A stretch of DNA of 64,000 nucleotides from Mucilaginibacter endophyticus (GTDB lineage: Bacteria; Bacteroidota; Bacteroidia; Sphingobacteriales; Sphingobacteriaceae). Position 1 is the first letter of the stretch. Every line of letters begins with the position of its first letter. The translations under genes were made by a program, and so were the position numbers. The stretch covers positions 1 through 64,000 of the forward strand of contig NZ_QPCG01000006.1 of NCBI RefSeq assembly GCF_003351025.1. Reading direction: 5' to 3'. The notes under the pieces are model-generated. The model was not told where the DNA came from, searched no databases, and saw only the letters and a list, made by a program, of their open reading frames with translations. This document shows positions 1-7,961 of this stretch, piece after piece.

Positions 1-90
1 AACGTGACTTAGGTTCTGCTGATTTCGTGGCATAATTGCCCTTTTAATCGAAATACAATTCATTATAAAATCATTATAAAAGTTAACAAC

Positions 91-261
91 ATGAAAAAAT
101 TTATCATAGCAGCAGCGGTTTTGATTGCGACAGGCCTTACCGCTGTTTCGTTAACTCATAAAGAAGATAAACAAGAAGTGGTTAAAGTAAAGATTGAGAA
201 ATCTGAATTTTCAAACAAGGCTGCCAGCGCGCCTAAAAAGGATTTAGGATCTGCAGATTGA
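91..261 (+). CDS. Small exported or membrane-anchored hypothetical protein, 56 aa
   Basis: This short reading frame starts MKKF and has a hydrophobic segment at residues 4-21, typical of a signal peptide or single anchor. A charged Lys/Glu-rich tail follows, ending at residue 56. The Ala/Ser-Leu-Thr region around residues 18-22 could be a cleavage site, which would leave a secreted peptide of about 35 residues. I recognise no family. The ATG at 91 is the only good start, and an AT-rich leader precedes it. Support is codon pattern and the signal-like N-terminus only. It may be a real small secreted protein of lineage-restricted distribution. Confidence 0.55.
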   Translation: MKKFIIAAAVLIATGLTAVSLTHKEDKQEVVKVKIEKSEFSNKAASAPKKDLGSAD

Positions 262-361
262 TCATGAACTACAAATAGCTGCTTGTTGTGCATAGGGCAT
301 GGTTAAAATTTTCAAATTGGGAATGACTCAATGACCTAATGACTACAATGACCTAATTAGC

Positions 362-369
362 TATATTTG
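362..369 (+). promoter_or_regulatory. Bacteroidota -7 promoter element for the dipeptidase
   Basis: TATATTTG matches the Bacteroidota -7 consensus TAnnTTTG and ends 17 bases before the ATG at 387. The leader would be very short. No clear -33 TTG at the ideal distance was seen. Confidence 0.5.
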
Positions 370-386
370 CTGCAAACCATAATATT

Positions 387-1757
387 ATGCAGCACATAAA
401 GCAATATGTTGAGCAAAACAAACAGCGTTTACTTGATGAGTTATTTGACCTGTTACGTTTAGCATCGGTTAGTGCCGACCCAAAATACAAATCAGAAGTA
501 CTAAAAACTGCCGATTATGTGGCAGCAAGGCTCCGCGATGCAGGAGCAGATAATGTTGAAATTTGCCAAACCGCCGGGTACCCCATTGTATACGGCGAAA
601 AGATCATAGATACCTCAAAGCCTACCGTGCTGGTTTACGGTCACTATGATGTACAACCACCCGATCCGCTGGAATTATGGAAAACCCCTCCATTTGAACC
701 AACTGTTAGGGATGGTAAAATATATGCCCGTGGCGCCTGCGATGACAAAGGCCAGTTTTACATGCATGTTAAAGCTTTTGAGCTGATGATGCAAACCAAC
801 ACACTTCCCTGCAATATCAAATTTATGATTGAGGGCGAAGAAGAAGTTGGATCCTCAAACCTGGGTATCTTTGTTAAAGCCAATAAAGAAAAACTAAAAG
901 CCGATGTTGTACTGATCTCCGATACATCGATGATCAGCATGGAACACCCTTCGCTTGAAACCGGCTTGCGCGGCCTATCCTATCTTGAAGTTGAAGTAAC
1001 CGGCCCTAACCGCGATCTGCATTCGGGCGTTTACGGTGGCGCGGTAGCCAACCCCATCACTATACTGGCACAAATGATTGCCACACTTCACGACGAAAAT
1101 AATCATATCACCATTCCCGGCTTTTATAATGATGTAGTTCCGCTTACCGAAGCAGAACGCGCCGCACTGAACAGCGCCCCATACGATGAAGCCGAATATA
1201 AAAAAGACCTTGACGTTACTGAGCTTTGGGGCGAAAAAGGCTATAGCACCTTTGAACGTACAGGCACCCGCCCTACCCTCGAACTGAATGGTATTTGGGG
1301 CGGTTACATTGGTGAAGGCGCGAAAACGGTATTGCCATCAAAGGCCAATGCTAAAATCTCTATGCGCTTGGTACCCAACCAAACATCAGAAGCTATCACT
1401 AAACTTTTTACCGATCACTTTTTAAGCATCGCGCCTCCTTATGTTAAGGTTAAGGTAACGCCTCATCATGGTGGCGAACCTGCTGTAACCCCTACTGATA
1501 GTGTAGCCTACCGTGCAGCACAAAAAGCCATTGCCGAATCGTTTGGTAAAGAGCCTATCCCAACCCGCGGCGGCGGCAGTATTCCTATCGTTGCTCTGTT
1601 TGAGGCCGAGCTTGGTTTAAAAACCGTATTAATGGGTTTTGGGCTTGATAGTGATGCGCTGCATTCGCCTAATGAGAAATATGATATTTACAATTATTAT
1701 AAGGGCATTGAAACCATTCCGTTGTTTCACAAATATTTTGCCGAGTTATCGGAATAA
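387..1757 (+). CDS. M20 family metallo-dipeptidase (carnosinase/CNDP-like)
   Basis: A 456-residue zinc peptidase of the M20 family, dipeptidase branch, expected to hydrolyse dipeptides or small peptides in the cytoplasm. Visible motifs are YGHYDVQ (metal ligand His86, catalytic-support Asp88), the bridging-metal Asp in GACDDKG (about Asp119), and the catalytic/metal Glu pair in EGEEEVGS (Glu152/Glu153). The lid or dimerisation domain lies at about 200-330 and carries the DLHSGVYGG motif. GGSIP and ALHSPNE near the C-terminus are the remaining family motifs. Length is normal and there is no signal peptide. It is monocistronic with a promoter-like TATATTTG just upstream. Exact substrate is not deducible. 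Confidence 0.9.
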   Translation: MQHIKQYVEQNKQRLLDELFDLLRLASVSADPKYKSEVLKTADYVAARLRDAGADNVEICQTAGYPIVYGEKIIDTSKPTVLVYGHYDVQPPDPLELWKTPPFEPTVRDGKIYARGACDDKGQFYMHVKAFELMMQTNTLPCNIKFMIEGEEEVGSSNLGIFVKANKEKLKADVVLISDTSMISMEHPSLETGLRGLSYLEVEVTGPNRDLHSGVYGGAVANPITILAQMIATLHDENNHITIPGFYNDVVPLTEAERAALNSAPYDEAEYKKDLDVTELWGEKGYSTFERTGTRPTLELNGIWGGYIGEGAKTVLPSKANAKISMRLVPNQTSEAITKLFTDHFLSIAPPYVKVKVTPHHGGEPAVTPTDSVAYRAAQKAIAESFGKEPIPTRGGGSIPIVALFEAELGLKTVLMGFGLDSDALHSPNEKYDIYNYYKGIETIPLFHKYFAELSE

Positions 1758-1861
1758 TGCCGTGAAGCCTTAATTTTCAAGTTAACCGTGGTTATTTTTT
1801 GATTTGCGTAAAACAAATAATAAATTTATGATATTATCTAATCATACAAAATCAAACAACC

Positions 1862-1999
1862 ATGGCAACTAAAGAATTGGACAAAGAAAAGACCGATGCA
1901 TCAAAGCAGTTGCACGATCCAAAATCATCCAAACAGGAAAAAACAAACGCTGCCAAAGCGTTAAGCGGAAACAAAATGAAACGAAAGCCCCTGTTATAA
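1862..1999 (+). CDS. Small highly charged hypothetical protein, 45 aa
   Basis: A 45-codon frame beginning MATKELDKEK. It is rich in Lys, Asp, Gln and Ala with no hydrophobic stretch, so it should be soluble and possibly disordered or helical. It sits alone between the dipeptidase and a strong terminator hairpin at 2019-2054, and this independent transcription unit is the main support for it being real. Similar tiny Lys-rich proteins are common in Sphingobacteriaceae, but I cannot name a family. Confidence 0.5.
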   Translation: MATKELDKEKTDASKQLHDPKSSKQEKTNAAKALSGNKMKRKPLL

Positions 2000-2018
2000 G
2001 ATATTTATAACAAAATTA

Positions 2019-2054
2019 ACAAGCCGGCACGGGCAACCTGCCGGCTTGTTTTTT
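2019..2054. terminator. Bidirectional intrinsic terminator
   Basis: An 11-bp perfect stem ACAAGCCGGCA/TGCCGGCTTGT with a 9-base loop is followed by T6 on the + strand. It lies between the convergent 45-aa gene and the GNAT gene and can serve both. Confidence 0.85.
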
Positions 2055-2508
2055 ATATGCGTATCCTCATCTCAATCATACGCTTTTCAAATCCCACTTT
2101 TTCGTAGGCCTTAATGGCACCCGCGTTATCATTATAAACCTCAAGCCTTATTTCGGCCAATCCCTGTTCTGCCACCCATTTTTTAAGCTCTTCAATAATT
2201 GCCTGGTTTATCCCTTTACCGCGATGTGGCGGCGATACGTACATAAACCCCAGATAGGCATATTTTTCAAAATCATAGTAGCTATCCGGGTTCTTTTTGA
2301 TGCGCGCATATCCGCTGCCTGCTATTTCTCCGTCAATTTCGGCAACCAAAACTTCTACTTCGAACGAGGATATGAATGCTTTCAGATCGTAATAACTTAT
2401 AGGATCCGGTTTGAGTGTGCTGTCAAACGGACGTTCGGTGTTTATAATTCCCTGTTCAAACTGAAGTAGAACAGGCAGATCTTCGATGATGGCTTTTCTA
2501 ATCAGCAT
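2053..2508 (-). CDS. GNAT family N-acetyltransferase
   Basis: A 151-residue GCN5-related acetyltransferase that should transfer acetyl from acetyl-CoA to an unidentified amine. The acetyl-CoA-binding motif A is seen as LGFMYVSPPHRGKGINQAIIEEL (about 86-108), followed by the C-terminal strand LEVYNDNAGAIKAYEKVGFEK typical of GNATs. I place the start at the ATG at 2508 (MLIRKAII), because the longer in-frame extension overlaps the coding end of the upstream epimerase. This start lies only 4 bases after the epimerase stop, so the two genes form a tight operon. The pairing suggests a linked role in amino-acid or peptide metabolism, but that is inference. Confidence 0.85.
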   Translation of the reverse strand: MLIRKAIIEDLPVLLQFEQGIINTERPFDSTLKPDPISYYDLKAFISSFEVEVLVAEIDGEIAGSGYARIKKNPDSYYDFEKYAYLGFMYVSPPHRGKGINQAIIEELKKWVAEQGLAEIRLEVYNDNAGAIKAYEKVGFEKRMIEMRIRI

Positions 2509-2512
2509 TGGA

Positions 2513-3625
2513 TTAAATAGTAAATTGTTCACAATCTGCCAAAAAAGCTTCATCAGCATCGGCGCCAATACCCGGAGCGTCATCAATGGTTAAGTGGTAA
2601 CCATCATACATGGCTCCACCAACACAGGGATCAACCAGGTGGCCTAACTTACAGGTGTCCATATCATAAAACCGGATATTAGGACTGGCATATACAAAGT
2701 GTAATTTCGCGCTCAAAGCTATGCGGCTCTCCAGCATACCTCCCATCATACAGGGAATACCATATGAAGCAGCAACATCATGAATCCTTTTAGCTTCATA
2801 AATACCGCCCGATTTAGCCATTTTTATATTGATATAGTGGCAAGCGCCGGCATTGATCTGCTTACGGGCATCATGATGATTATACACACTTTCATCGGCC
2901 ATGATCTTAACCGGCGATAGTTGCATCAATTCCGGCAACCGGTCATCATACCAGGTACGTATTGGCTGTTCGCAAAATTCAATATCATATTGTGCTATCG
3001 ACTGTAGTGCAAAAACGGCCTCGTTAAAATTCCAACCCTGGTTAGCATCAATACGGATCCTCATGGCCGGGCCCACCGCCTCGCGGATCTGTTGAATGCG
3101 TTCCACATCTTCTATCGCATTTTTGCCAAGCTTTACTTTTAATATATTAGCACCTGATGCCTTAAAATCAAGCGCTTTTAAAGCCATGGTATGATGCCCG
3201 GCTATACCTATAGTTATATCAGATTCAACGGTGCGTCTCTCGCCTCCTAAAAACTGGTACAAGGGCATGTCTGCATTTTTTGCCGCTATATCAAACAGCG
3301 CGTTATCAAAAGCACTTTTTATGGTGGTGTTGCCGGCGGTGAAGCTATGCAGCTCCTGAAGCCGGGCTTCAATATCAAGCGCGTCTTTACCTTTCCATAA
3401 CCGGGCAAACTCGCGTGCCATTACCAGGCAGGTATCCTGCGTTTCGCCAACAATCATAGGAAAAGCGGAGCATTCGCCCACACCGTAAAAGCCGGCATCG
3501 GTATGTACCCGGATAAAAACATTTTGAGCATGGTCTAAAGTTCCGGTGGCAATGGTAAACGGCTCCATGGGAATACTGAAGCGGTATATATCTATATGGG
3601 TGATGGTAATTTGCTGATTTTCCAA
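2513..3625 (-). CDS. Dipeptide epimerase (L-Ala-D/L-Glu epimerase type, enolase superfamily)
   Basis: A 370-residue muconate-lactonising-subgroup enolase-superfamily enzyme. Catalytic Lys residues are in ILKVKLG (Lys163 and Lys165). Metal ligands are Asp193 (RIDANQGW), Glu219 (FCEQP) and Asp244 (MADES), and the opposite-face Lys268 is in NIKMAKSGG. This set and spacing are those of L-Ala-D/L-Glu epimerases that recycle muropeptide-derived dipeptides, so peptidoglycan recycling is the likely role. Other dipeptide specificities exist in the family and cannot be excluded. It is the first gene of an operon with the GNAT gene at 2053-2508. It is cytoplasmic with no signal peptide. Confidence 0.88.
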   Translation of the reverse strand: MENQQITITHIDIYRFSIPMEPFTIATGTLDHAQNVFIRVHTDAGFYGVGECSAFPMIVGETQDTCLVMAREFARLWKGKDALDIEARLQELHSFTAGNTTIKSAFDNALFDIAAKNADMPLYQFLGGERRTVESDITIGIAGHHTMALKALDFKASGANILKVKLGKNAIEDVERIQQIREAVGPAMRIRIDANQGWNFNEAVFALQSIAQYDIEFCEQPIRTWYDDRLPELMQLSPVKIMADESVYNHHDARKQINAGACHYINIKMAKSGGIYEAKRIHDVAASYGIPCMMGGMLESRIALSAKLHFVYASPNIRFYDMDTCKLGHLVDPCVGGAMYDGYHLTIDDAPGIGADADEAFLADCEQFTI

Positions 3626-3684
3626 ATTGTAGATGTTTAAAAGCTAAAATAAAACAAATAATTGCAACAATTAACCAACGTAAT

Positions 3685-3714
3685 TTGCGTATTATAAGTA
3701 TTAGTTTATATTTG
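3685..3714 (+). promoter_or_regulatory. Promoter of the DUF4290-murA region
   Basis: A -33 TTG at 3685-3687 and a -7 TATATTTG at 3707-3714 are separated by 19 bases, which is the canonical Bacteroidota promoter arrangement. It lies about 105 bases before the DUF4290 ATG. Confidence 0.7.
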
Positions 3715-3818
3715 CACTACTTCAATACAAGTAACAATTCAATTTTAGCCTCTTTTGCCCTTCCAATCAGGGAAATTTGTCTGGCTAACTTTCAAATCTT
3801 CATAAAAAAATTATTAAC

Positions 3819-4568
3819 ATGGCTAAAGAAAACACGCCTGCAAATTTTGATTATAACTCAACCAGGAATAAATTAATCCTGTCTGAATATGGCCGCAACG
3901 TACAAAATATGGTTAAATATATTGTAGCGCTGCCAACTAAAGAAGAACGTAACCGCTACGCACAGGTAGTTATTGACCTGATGGGTTTCCTGAACCCGCA
4001 CCTGCGCGACGTGGCAGATTTTAAACACAAACTCTGGGACCACTTGCACATCATTTCTGATTACCAGATTGATGTAGATTCACCGTATCCAAAGCCGTTG
4101 CCAGAGGCAGCGCATATTAAGCCTGCGCCATTAAACTATCCTCATCAGCGCATTAAATACAAGCACTATGGCAAAACTATTGAGCTGATGATTGAAAAAG
4201 CTAAAGCCATTGAAGAGCCTGATCGTAAGCGCCACATGATTCAGGCCATCGCCAATTTCATGAAGATGGCCTATGTACAATGGAACAAAGATTCGGTGAG
4301 CGACGAAAGTATCTTGTCTGATTTGTACGCTTTATCAGGCGGCACATTGAAACTGGAGGATAACGTTAATCTTAACCGTGTTGATTTCCGTCCTAATAAC
4401 TTTCAGCAAAACAGCAATAACAACAACAATAATCGCGGTCGTAACAACAATCAGAACAATCAAAACCGCGGCGGTAGCAACGGAGGCAGACAAAACAACA
4501 ACCAAAACCGTAACAACAACCAAAACAACCGTAACCGTAACAACAACGGAGGTTCAAAAAAATATTAA
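3819..4568 (+). CDS. DUF4290 domain protein with Asn/Arg-rich low-complexity tail
   Basis: A 249-residue cytoplasmic protein. Residues 1-190 form a helical domain recognisable as DUF4290, a family conserved in Bacteroidota and often located beside murA, as here. Its function is unknown. Residues 192-249 are a low-complexity tail made almost only of Asn, Gln, Arg and Gly, with several RGG-like patches, and end in SKKY. Such tails can bind RNA or promote condensation; this is inference. I chose the ATG at 3819 because the domain begins there (MAKENTPANFDYN); the overlapping frame starting at 3685 has no family resemblance. The gene is preceded by a canonical promoter and followed by a palindromic repeat that may terminate it. 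Confidence 0.85.
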   Translation: MAKENTPANFDYNSTRNKLILSEYGRNVQNMVKYIVALPTKEERNRYAQVVIDLMGFLNPHLRDVADFKHKLWDHLHIISDYQIDVDSPYPKPLPEAAHIKPAPLNYPHQRIKYKHYGKTIELMIEKAKAIEEPDRKRHMIQAIANFMKMAYVQWNKDSVSDESILSDLYALSGGTLKLEDNVNLNRVDFRPNNFQQNSNNNNNNRGRNNNQNNQNRGGSNGGRQNNNQNRNNNQNNRNRNNNGGSKKY

Positions 4569-4601
4569 TTCGGGGGCATTTCTGCAGAATTAAGAAAAAC
4601 A

Positions 4602-4686
4602 CGTCATTGCGAGGTACGAAGCAATCACCAACCAGCAGGTACACCCTGTATAGTTCGTGATTGTTTGGTACCCTACAGCAATGACG
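4602..4686. repeat. REP-like palindromic element, GTCATTGCGAG family, copy 1
   Basis: Outer arms CGTCATTGC and GCAATGACG enclose imperfectly paired inner arms containing GAAGCAATC and GATTGTTT. A run of T follows the right arm, so it could act as a terminator after DUF4290. A second copy lies at 18735-18828. Confidence 0.8.
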
Positions 4687-4839
4687 TTTTTTGTGTTATA
4701 TCGTTAATGATAAATCCCCAAGCCTTTTATTTTATCTGCATTAATTTTCTAATCTTTGCCCCAATAAATTATTTGGCAAAACCGATCATAGCTTTGATAG
4801 TTTATCATTGGTGATCTTATCAATTATCCGAAACTCCGC

Positions 4840-6147
4840 ATGACTAACGCATTTGTAATAAATGGCGGCAAACCGCTAAAAGGTGAAATAACCCCGCAGG
4901 GTGCAAAAAACGAAGCTTTACAGGTTATATCTGCCGTATTGCTTACCGAAGAAAAAGTAACCATCAGCAATATTCCTGATATTAAGGATGTAAACAAACT
5001 GATAGAACTGCTTGGCGATATGGGCGTTATTGTTGAGCGTATCAACGAGCATACTTATACCTTCGAAGCTAAAGATATTAACCAGGACTTTTTCCTGTCT
5101 GAGGCGTTTAAATCAAAAGGTGGTGGCCTACGTGGTTCTATCATGATAGTTGGCCCGCTGCTGGCCCGTTTTGGCAAAGCATCTATCCCTAAACCGGGTG
5201 GCGATAAAATTGGTCGCCGCAGGTTGGATACCCACTTCCTGGGTTTTGAGAAACTTGGCGCACAATTTAATTATAACCCCGAAAATGGTTTCTTTAATGT
5301 AGATGCCTCCAATCTTCACGGTACTTACATCCTGCTGGATGAGGCTTCGGTAACCGGAACGGCCAACGTGGTAATGGCCGCGGTATTGGCCAAAGGTACT
5401 ACTACCATTTATAACGCCGCCTGCGAACCTTACTTGCAGCAGCTTTGTAAAATGCTGAGCCGTATGGGTGCTAAGATCAGCGGTATTGGTTCAAACTTGT
5501 TAACTATTGAGGGTGTTGAAAGGCTGGGCGGTACCGAGCACCGCTTATTACCTGATATGATCGAGATTGGCTCATTCATTGGTTTGGCTGCCATGACCGG
5601 TTCTGAGATCACCATTAAAGATGTTCAGTACAAAGAACTGGGCATGATCCCCGATGTTTTCAAACGTTTGGGTATTAAGCTGGAGCTTAGGGGCGATGAT
5701 ATCTTTATTCCGGCCCAGGAACATTACGAAATTGAAACTTTTATTGACGGCAGTATAATGACCATTGCCGACGCGCCATGGCCGGGCTTCACGCCCGACT
5801 TATTGAGCATTGTGCTGGTTGTTGCTATCCAGGCAAAAGGCTCGGTACTGATTCACCAGAAAATGTTTGAAAGCCGTTTATTCTTCGTGGATAAACTGTT
5901 GGATATGGGTGCCCAGATCATCCTTTGCGATCCGCACCGTGCAACCGTAATTGGTTTAGATAACCAGGTTAAATTACGTGGTATTTCCATGACCTCGCCT
6001 GATATCCGTGCCGGTGTTTCATTATTGATCGCTGCCCTTTCAGCACAAGGTCAATCAACTATTTACAATATTGAACAAATTGAACGCGGCTATCAGCACA
6101 TTGATACCAGGCTTAAAGCTTTAGGCGCTGATATAACACGTATTTAA
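4840..6147 (+). CDS. murA: UDP-N-acetylglucosamine 1-carboxyvinyltransferase MurA, Asp variant
   Basis: A 435-residue cytoplasmic enzyme for the first committed step of peptidoglycan synthesis, transferring enolpyruvate from PEP to UDP-GlcNAc. The EPSP-synthase fold is evident: N-terminal GGKPLKGEITPQGAKNEAL with the catalytic Lys (Lys23) and Asn, RRLDTHFLGFEKLGA, and the C-terminal SPDIRAG motif. The active-site loop reads PGGDKIG, so the Cys that fosfomycin alkylates (Cys115 in E. coli) is Asp122, codon 5203-5205. MurA with Asp at this position is known to be active and fosfomycin-insensitive in other bacteria. It follows DUF4290, separated by a palindromic repeat. Confidence 0.96.
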   Translation: MTNAFVINGGKPLKGEITPQGAKNEALQVISAVLLTEEKVTISNIPDIKDVNKLIELLGDMGVIVERINEHTYTFEAKDINQDFFLSEAFKSKGGGLRGSIMIVGPLLARFGKASIPKPGGDKIGRRRLDTHFLGFEKLGAQFNYNPENGFFNVDASNLHGTYILLDEASVTGTANVVMAAVLAKGTTTIYNAACEPYLQQLCKMLSRMGAKISGIGSNLLTIEGVERLGGTEHRLLPDMIEIGSFIGLAAMTGSEITIKDVQYKELGMIPDVFKRLGIKLELRGDDIFIPAQEHYEIETFIDGSIMTIADAPWPGFTPDLLSIVLVVAIQAKGSVLIHQKMFESRLFFVDKLLDMGAQIILCDPHRATVIGLDNQVKLRGISMTSPDIRAGVSLLIAALSAQGQSTIYNIEQIERGYQHIDTRLKALGADITRI

Positions 6148-6150
6148 GCT

Positions 6151-6260
6151 TTTAAGGTTAAAGGCGAAAGGTCAAAGGTTAAAGGTAGCTGCATAGCGTG
6201 GCATCCTTTAACCTTTTTCTTTTAAAAACCTTTCGCCTTTAACCTTTTGCCTTTCGCCTC
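6151..6260. repeat. AAAGG-word inverted repeat, copy A
   Basis: The left arm is built from degenerate 7-base units (TTAAAGG, CGAAAGG, TCAAAGG) and the right arm carries their complement, giving a long imperfect hairpin between murA and the glycosyltransferase. Its 37-base centre at 6177-6213 is homologous, in opposite orientation, to the centre of the element at 7862-7961. Confidence 0.8.
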
Positions 6261-6294
6261 AAAATATTACCTTTAAAAAACCATTATATAAACA

Positions 6295-7857
6295 ATGCCT
6301 TACAAAAACCGGAAATCTACCTACGTTTATTTTGTACTGATATTTGTATTTATTAAAGTAGTTCTTAACCTTTTCGCTATATCGCATTTCGGTTTTCATC
6401 GTGATGAATTTCTGCACCTTGTATTGGCCGATCATTTGGATTGGGGATACAAGGAAGTGCCACCATTTATCGCCATCCTGGCAAAAATCTCTATCACCTG
6501 TTTCGGTAACTCAGTCTTTGCAGCAAGGTTGTTCCCTACCCTGTTTGGCGGGCTCATTGTTTTACTTACGGGCCTTATAGTTATTGAATTTGGTGGAAAA
6601 AAGTTTGCTATAACCCTTGCGTGTTTGTCGCTCATTTTTGCACCTGCTTTTGCAGCAAGCGAATATCTTTTCCAACCAGTGGTTTTTGATCAATTTTGGT
6701 GGGTGATAACTGTTTGGTTGCTGGTAAAATACCTTAACACTACCGATGTAAGGTACCTATACTGGCTCGGGACAGCTGTTGGTCTTGGTATTCTTACTAA
6801 ATATACAATGCTGTTTTTTACAGCGTCACTGCTTATTGGCATCCTAATCAGTAAACAACGCAAATTACTGTTTAACAAGCACATTCTTGGCGCTGCCGCG
6901 ATAACAGTAATTATTGTACTACCCAACCTCATCTGGCAAATAAATCACCACATGCCGGTTTTTACGCATATGAAGGCCCTGCGTGAACAGCAACTTGATT
7001 ATATTACCCCAACCGACTTTATTAAACAGCAATTATTGGTCAACGGCGTTGCATTGTTTATATGGCTTAACGGACTTGCTTTCCTGATATTCTCGTTCAG
7101 GCTGCGTAATTTTCAGTTCATGGCGCTGGCTTATGCACTCATCTTCTTTTTTTTACTGATGATGGATGGCAAAAGCTATTACATATTTGGGGCCTACCCC
7201 ATGTTGTTTGCCGCAGGAGCGTTCGGTTTTGAGCGTTTATTAAAAACAAATGGCTATGTTTTGCGTACCGCTTTAATCGTTTTGTTTACCCTGCCCAACG
7301 CTTTGTTACTGCCCATCCTATTACCAATTTTACCAATGGATCAAACCCTGGCGTTTTTTCGCTTTGCGGATAAGCACCTGCCGCCCGTTCGTTTTTCAAT
7401 GACTTGGGAAGATGGTAAAAAGCATGCCACCACTCAGGATTACGCCGATATGCTGGGCTGGGATGATATGGCTGCATTGGTGGATAAAGCCTACAAGAGC
7501 CTCAGTCCTGACGATCAGAAGCAAACCTTGGTTTACGCCGATAACTACGGCGAAGCCGGCGCTATACACCACTACCGCAAGCAATACGGCTATCCCAATG
7601 TAATATCGCTGAACAGCAGCTTTACCCTTTGGGCACCCGATAGTCTTAAATGCAAATACCTGATCTACATAGATGACGGCGGCGGCAAAAACATTAAAGA
7701 ATTTGTAGCCGACAATATGATAGGTAGCTTTACTAAAGTAGGCGAAGTAAGCAATCCGCTCGCCCGCGAAAAAGGCACGGCTGTGTTTATCATCACACCA
7801 AATTACCGCTTAAATCAACGGTATAGCCCAGAATTGGCGAAGAAGCGGTTGGAGTAA
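6295..7857 (+). CDS. Family 39-type membrane glycosyltransferase (ArnT/PMT-like)
   Basis: A 520-residue polytopic membrane protein. About ten to eleven hydrophobic segments fill residues 10-345 and a soluble, probably periplasmic, domain occupies about 350-520. The first loop carries FHRDEFLHL (Asp37-Glu38), which matches the catalytic acidic motif of the GT39/GT83 superfamily, and KEVPPF follows. These enzymes transfer sugars from polyprenyl-phosphate donors to proteins or lipid A. Donor and acceptor here are unknown. The gene stands alone, bounded on each side by homologous AAAGG-word hairpins in inverted orientation, as if it were a cassette. Confidence 0.85.
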   Translation: MPYKNRKSTYVYFVLIFVFIKVVLNLFAISHFGFHRDEFLHLVLADHLDWGYKEVPPFIAILAKISITCFGNSVFAARLFPTLFGGLIVLLTGLIVIEFGGKKFAITLACLSLIFAPAFAASEYLFQPVVFDQFWWVITVWLLVKYLNTTDVRYLYWLGTAVGLGILTKYTMLFFTASLLIGILISKQRKLLFNKHILGAAAITVIIVLPNLIWQINHHMPVFTHMKALREQQLDYITPTDFIKQQLLVNGVALFIWLNGLAFLIFSFRLRNFQFMALAYALIFFFLLMMDGKSYYIFGAYPMLFAAGAFGFERLLKTNGYVLRTALIVLFTLPNALLLPILLPILPMDQTLAFFRFADKHLPPVRFSMTWEDGKKHATTQDYADMLGWDDMAALVDKAYKSLSPDDQKQTLVYADNYGEAGAIHHYRKQYGYPNVISLNSSFTLWAPDSLKCKYLIYIDDGGGKNIKEFVADNMIGSFTKVGEVSNPLAREKGTAVFIITPNYRLNQRYSPELAKKRLE

Positions 7858-7861
7858 TGTT

Positions 7862-7961
7862 GAGGTGAAAGGCGAAAGGATAAAGGTAAAAGGTCTTAAA
7901 AAGGGAAAGGTTAAAGGACATTGCAAACTGCAGCTACCTTTAACCTTTCGCCTTTAACCTC
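7862..7961. repeat. AAAGG-word inverted repeat, copy B
   Basis: Same word family as the element at 6151-6260. The 37-base core at 7909-7945, read on the minus strand, starts GGTTAAAGGTAGCTGCA and ends TCCTTTAACC exactly like copy A. It occupies the whole gap between two convergent genes, so it may act as a bidirectional terminator. Confidence 0.8.

Noticed and set aside
4335..4644. Overlapping frames across the Asn-rich tail of the DUF4290 gene
   Set aside because: They are low-complexity by-products of the AAC/CAA codon repeats, not genes.
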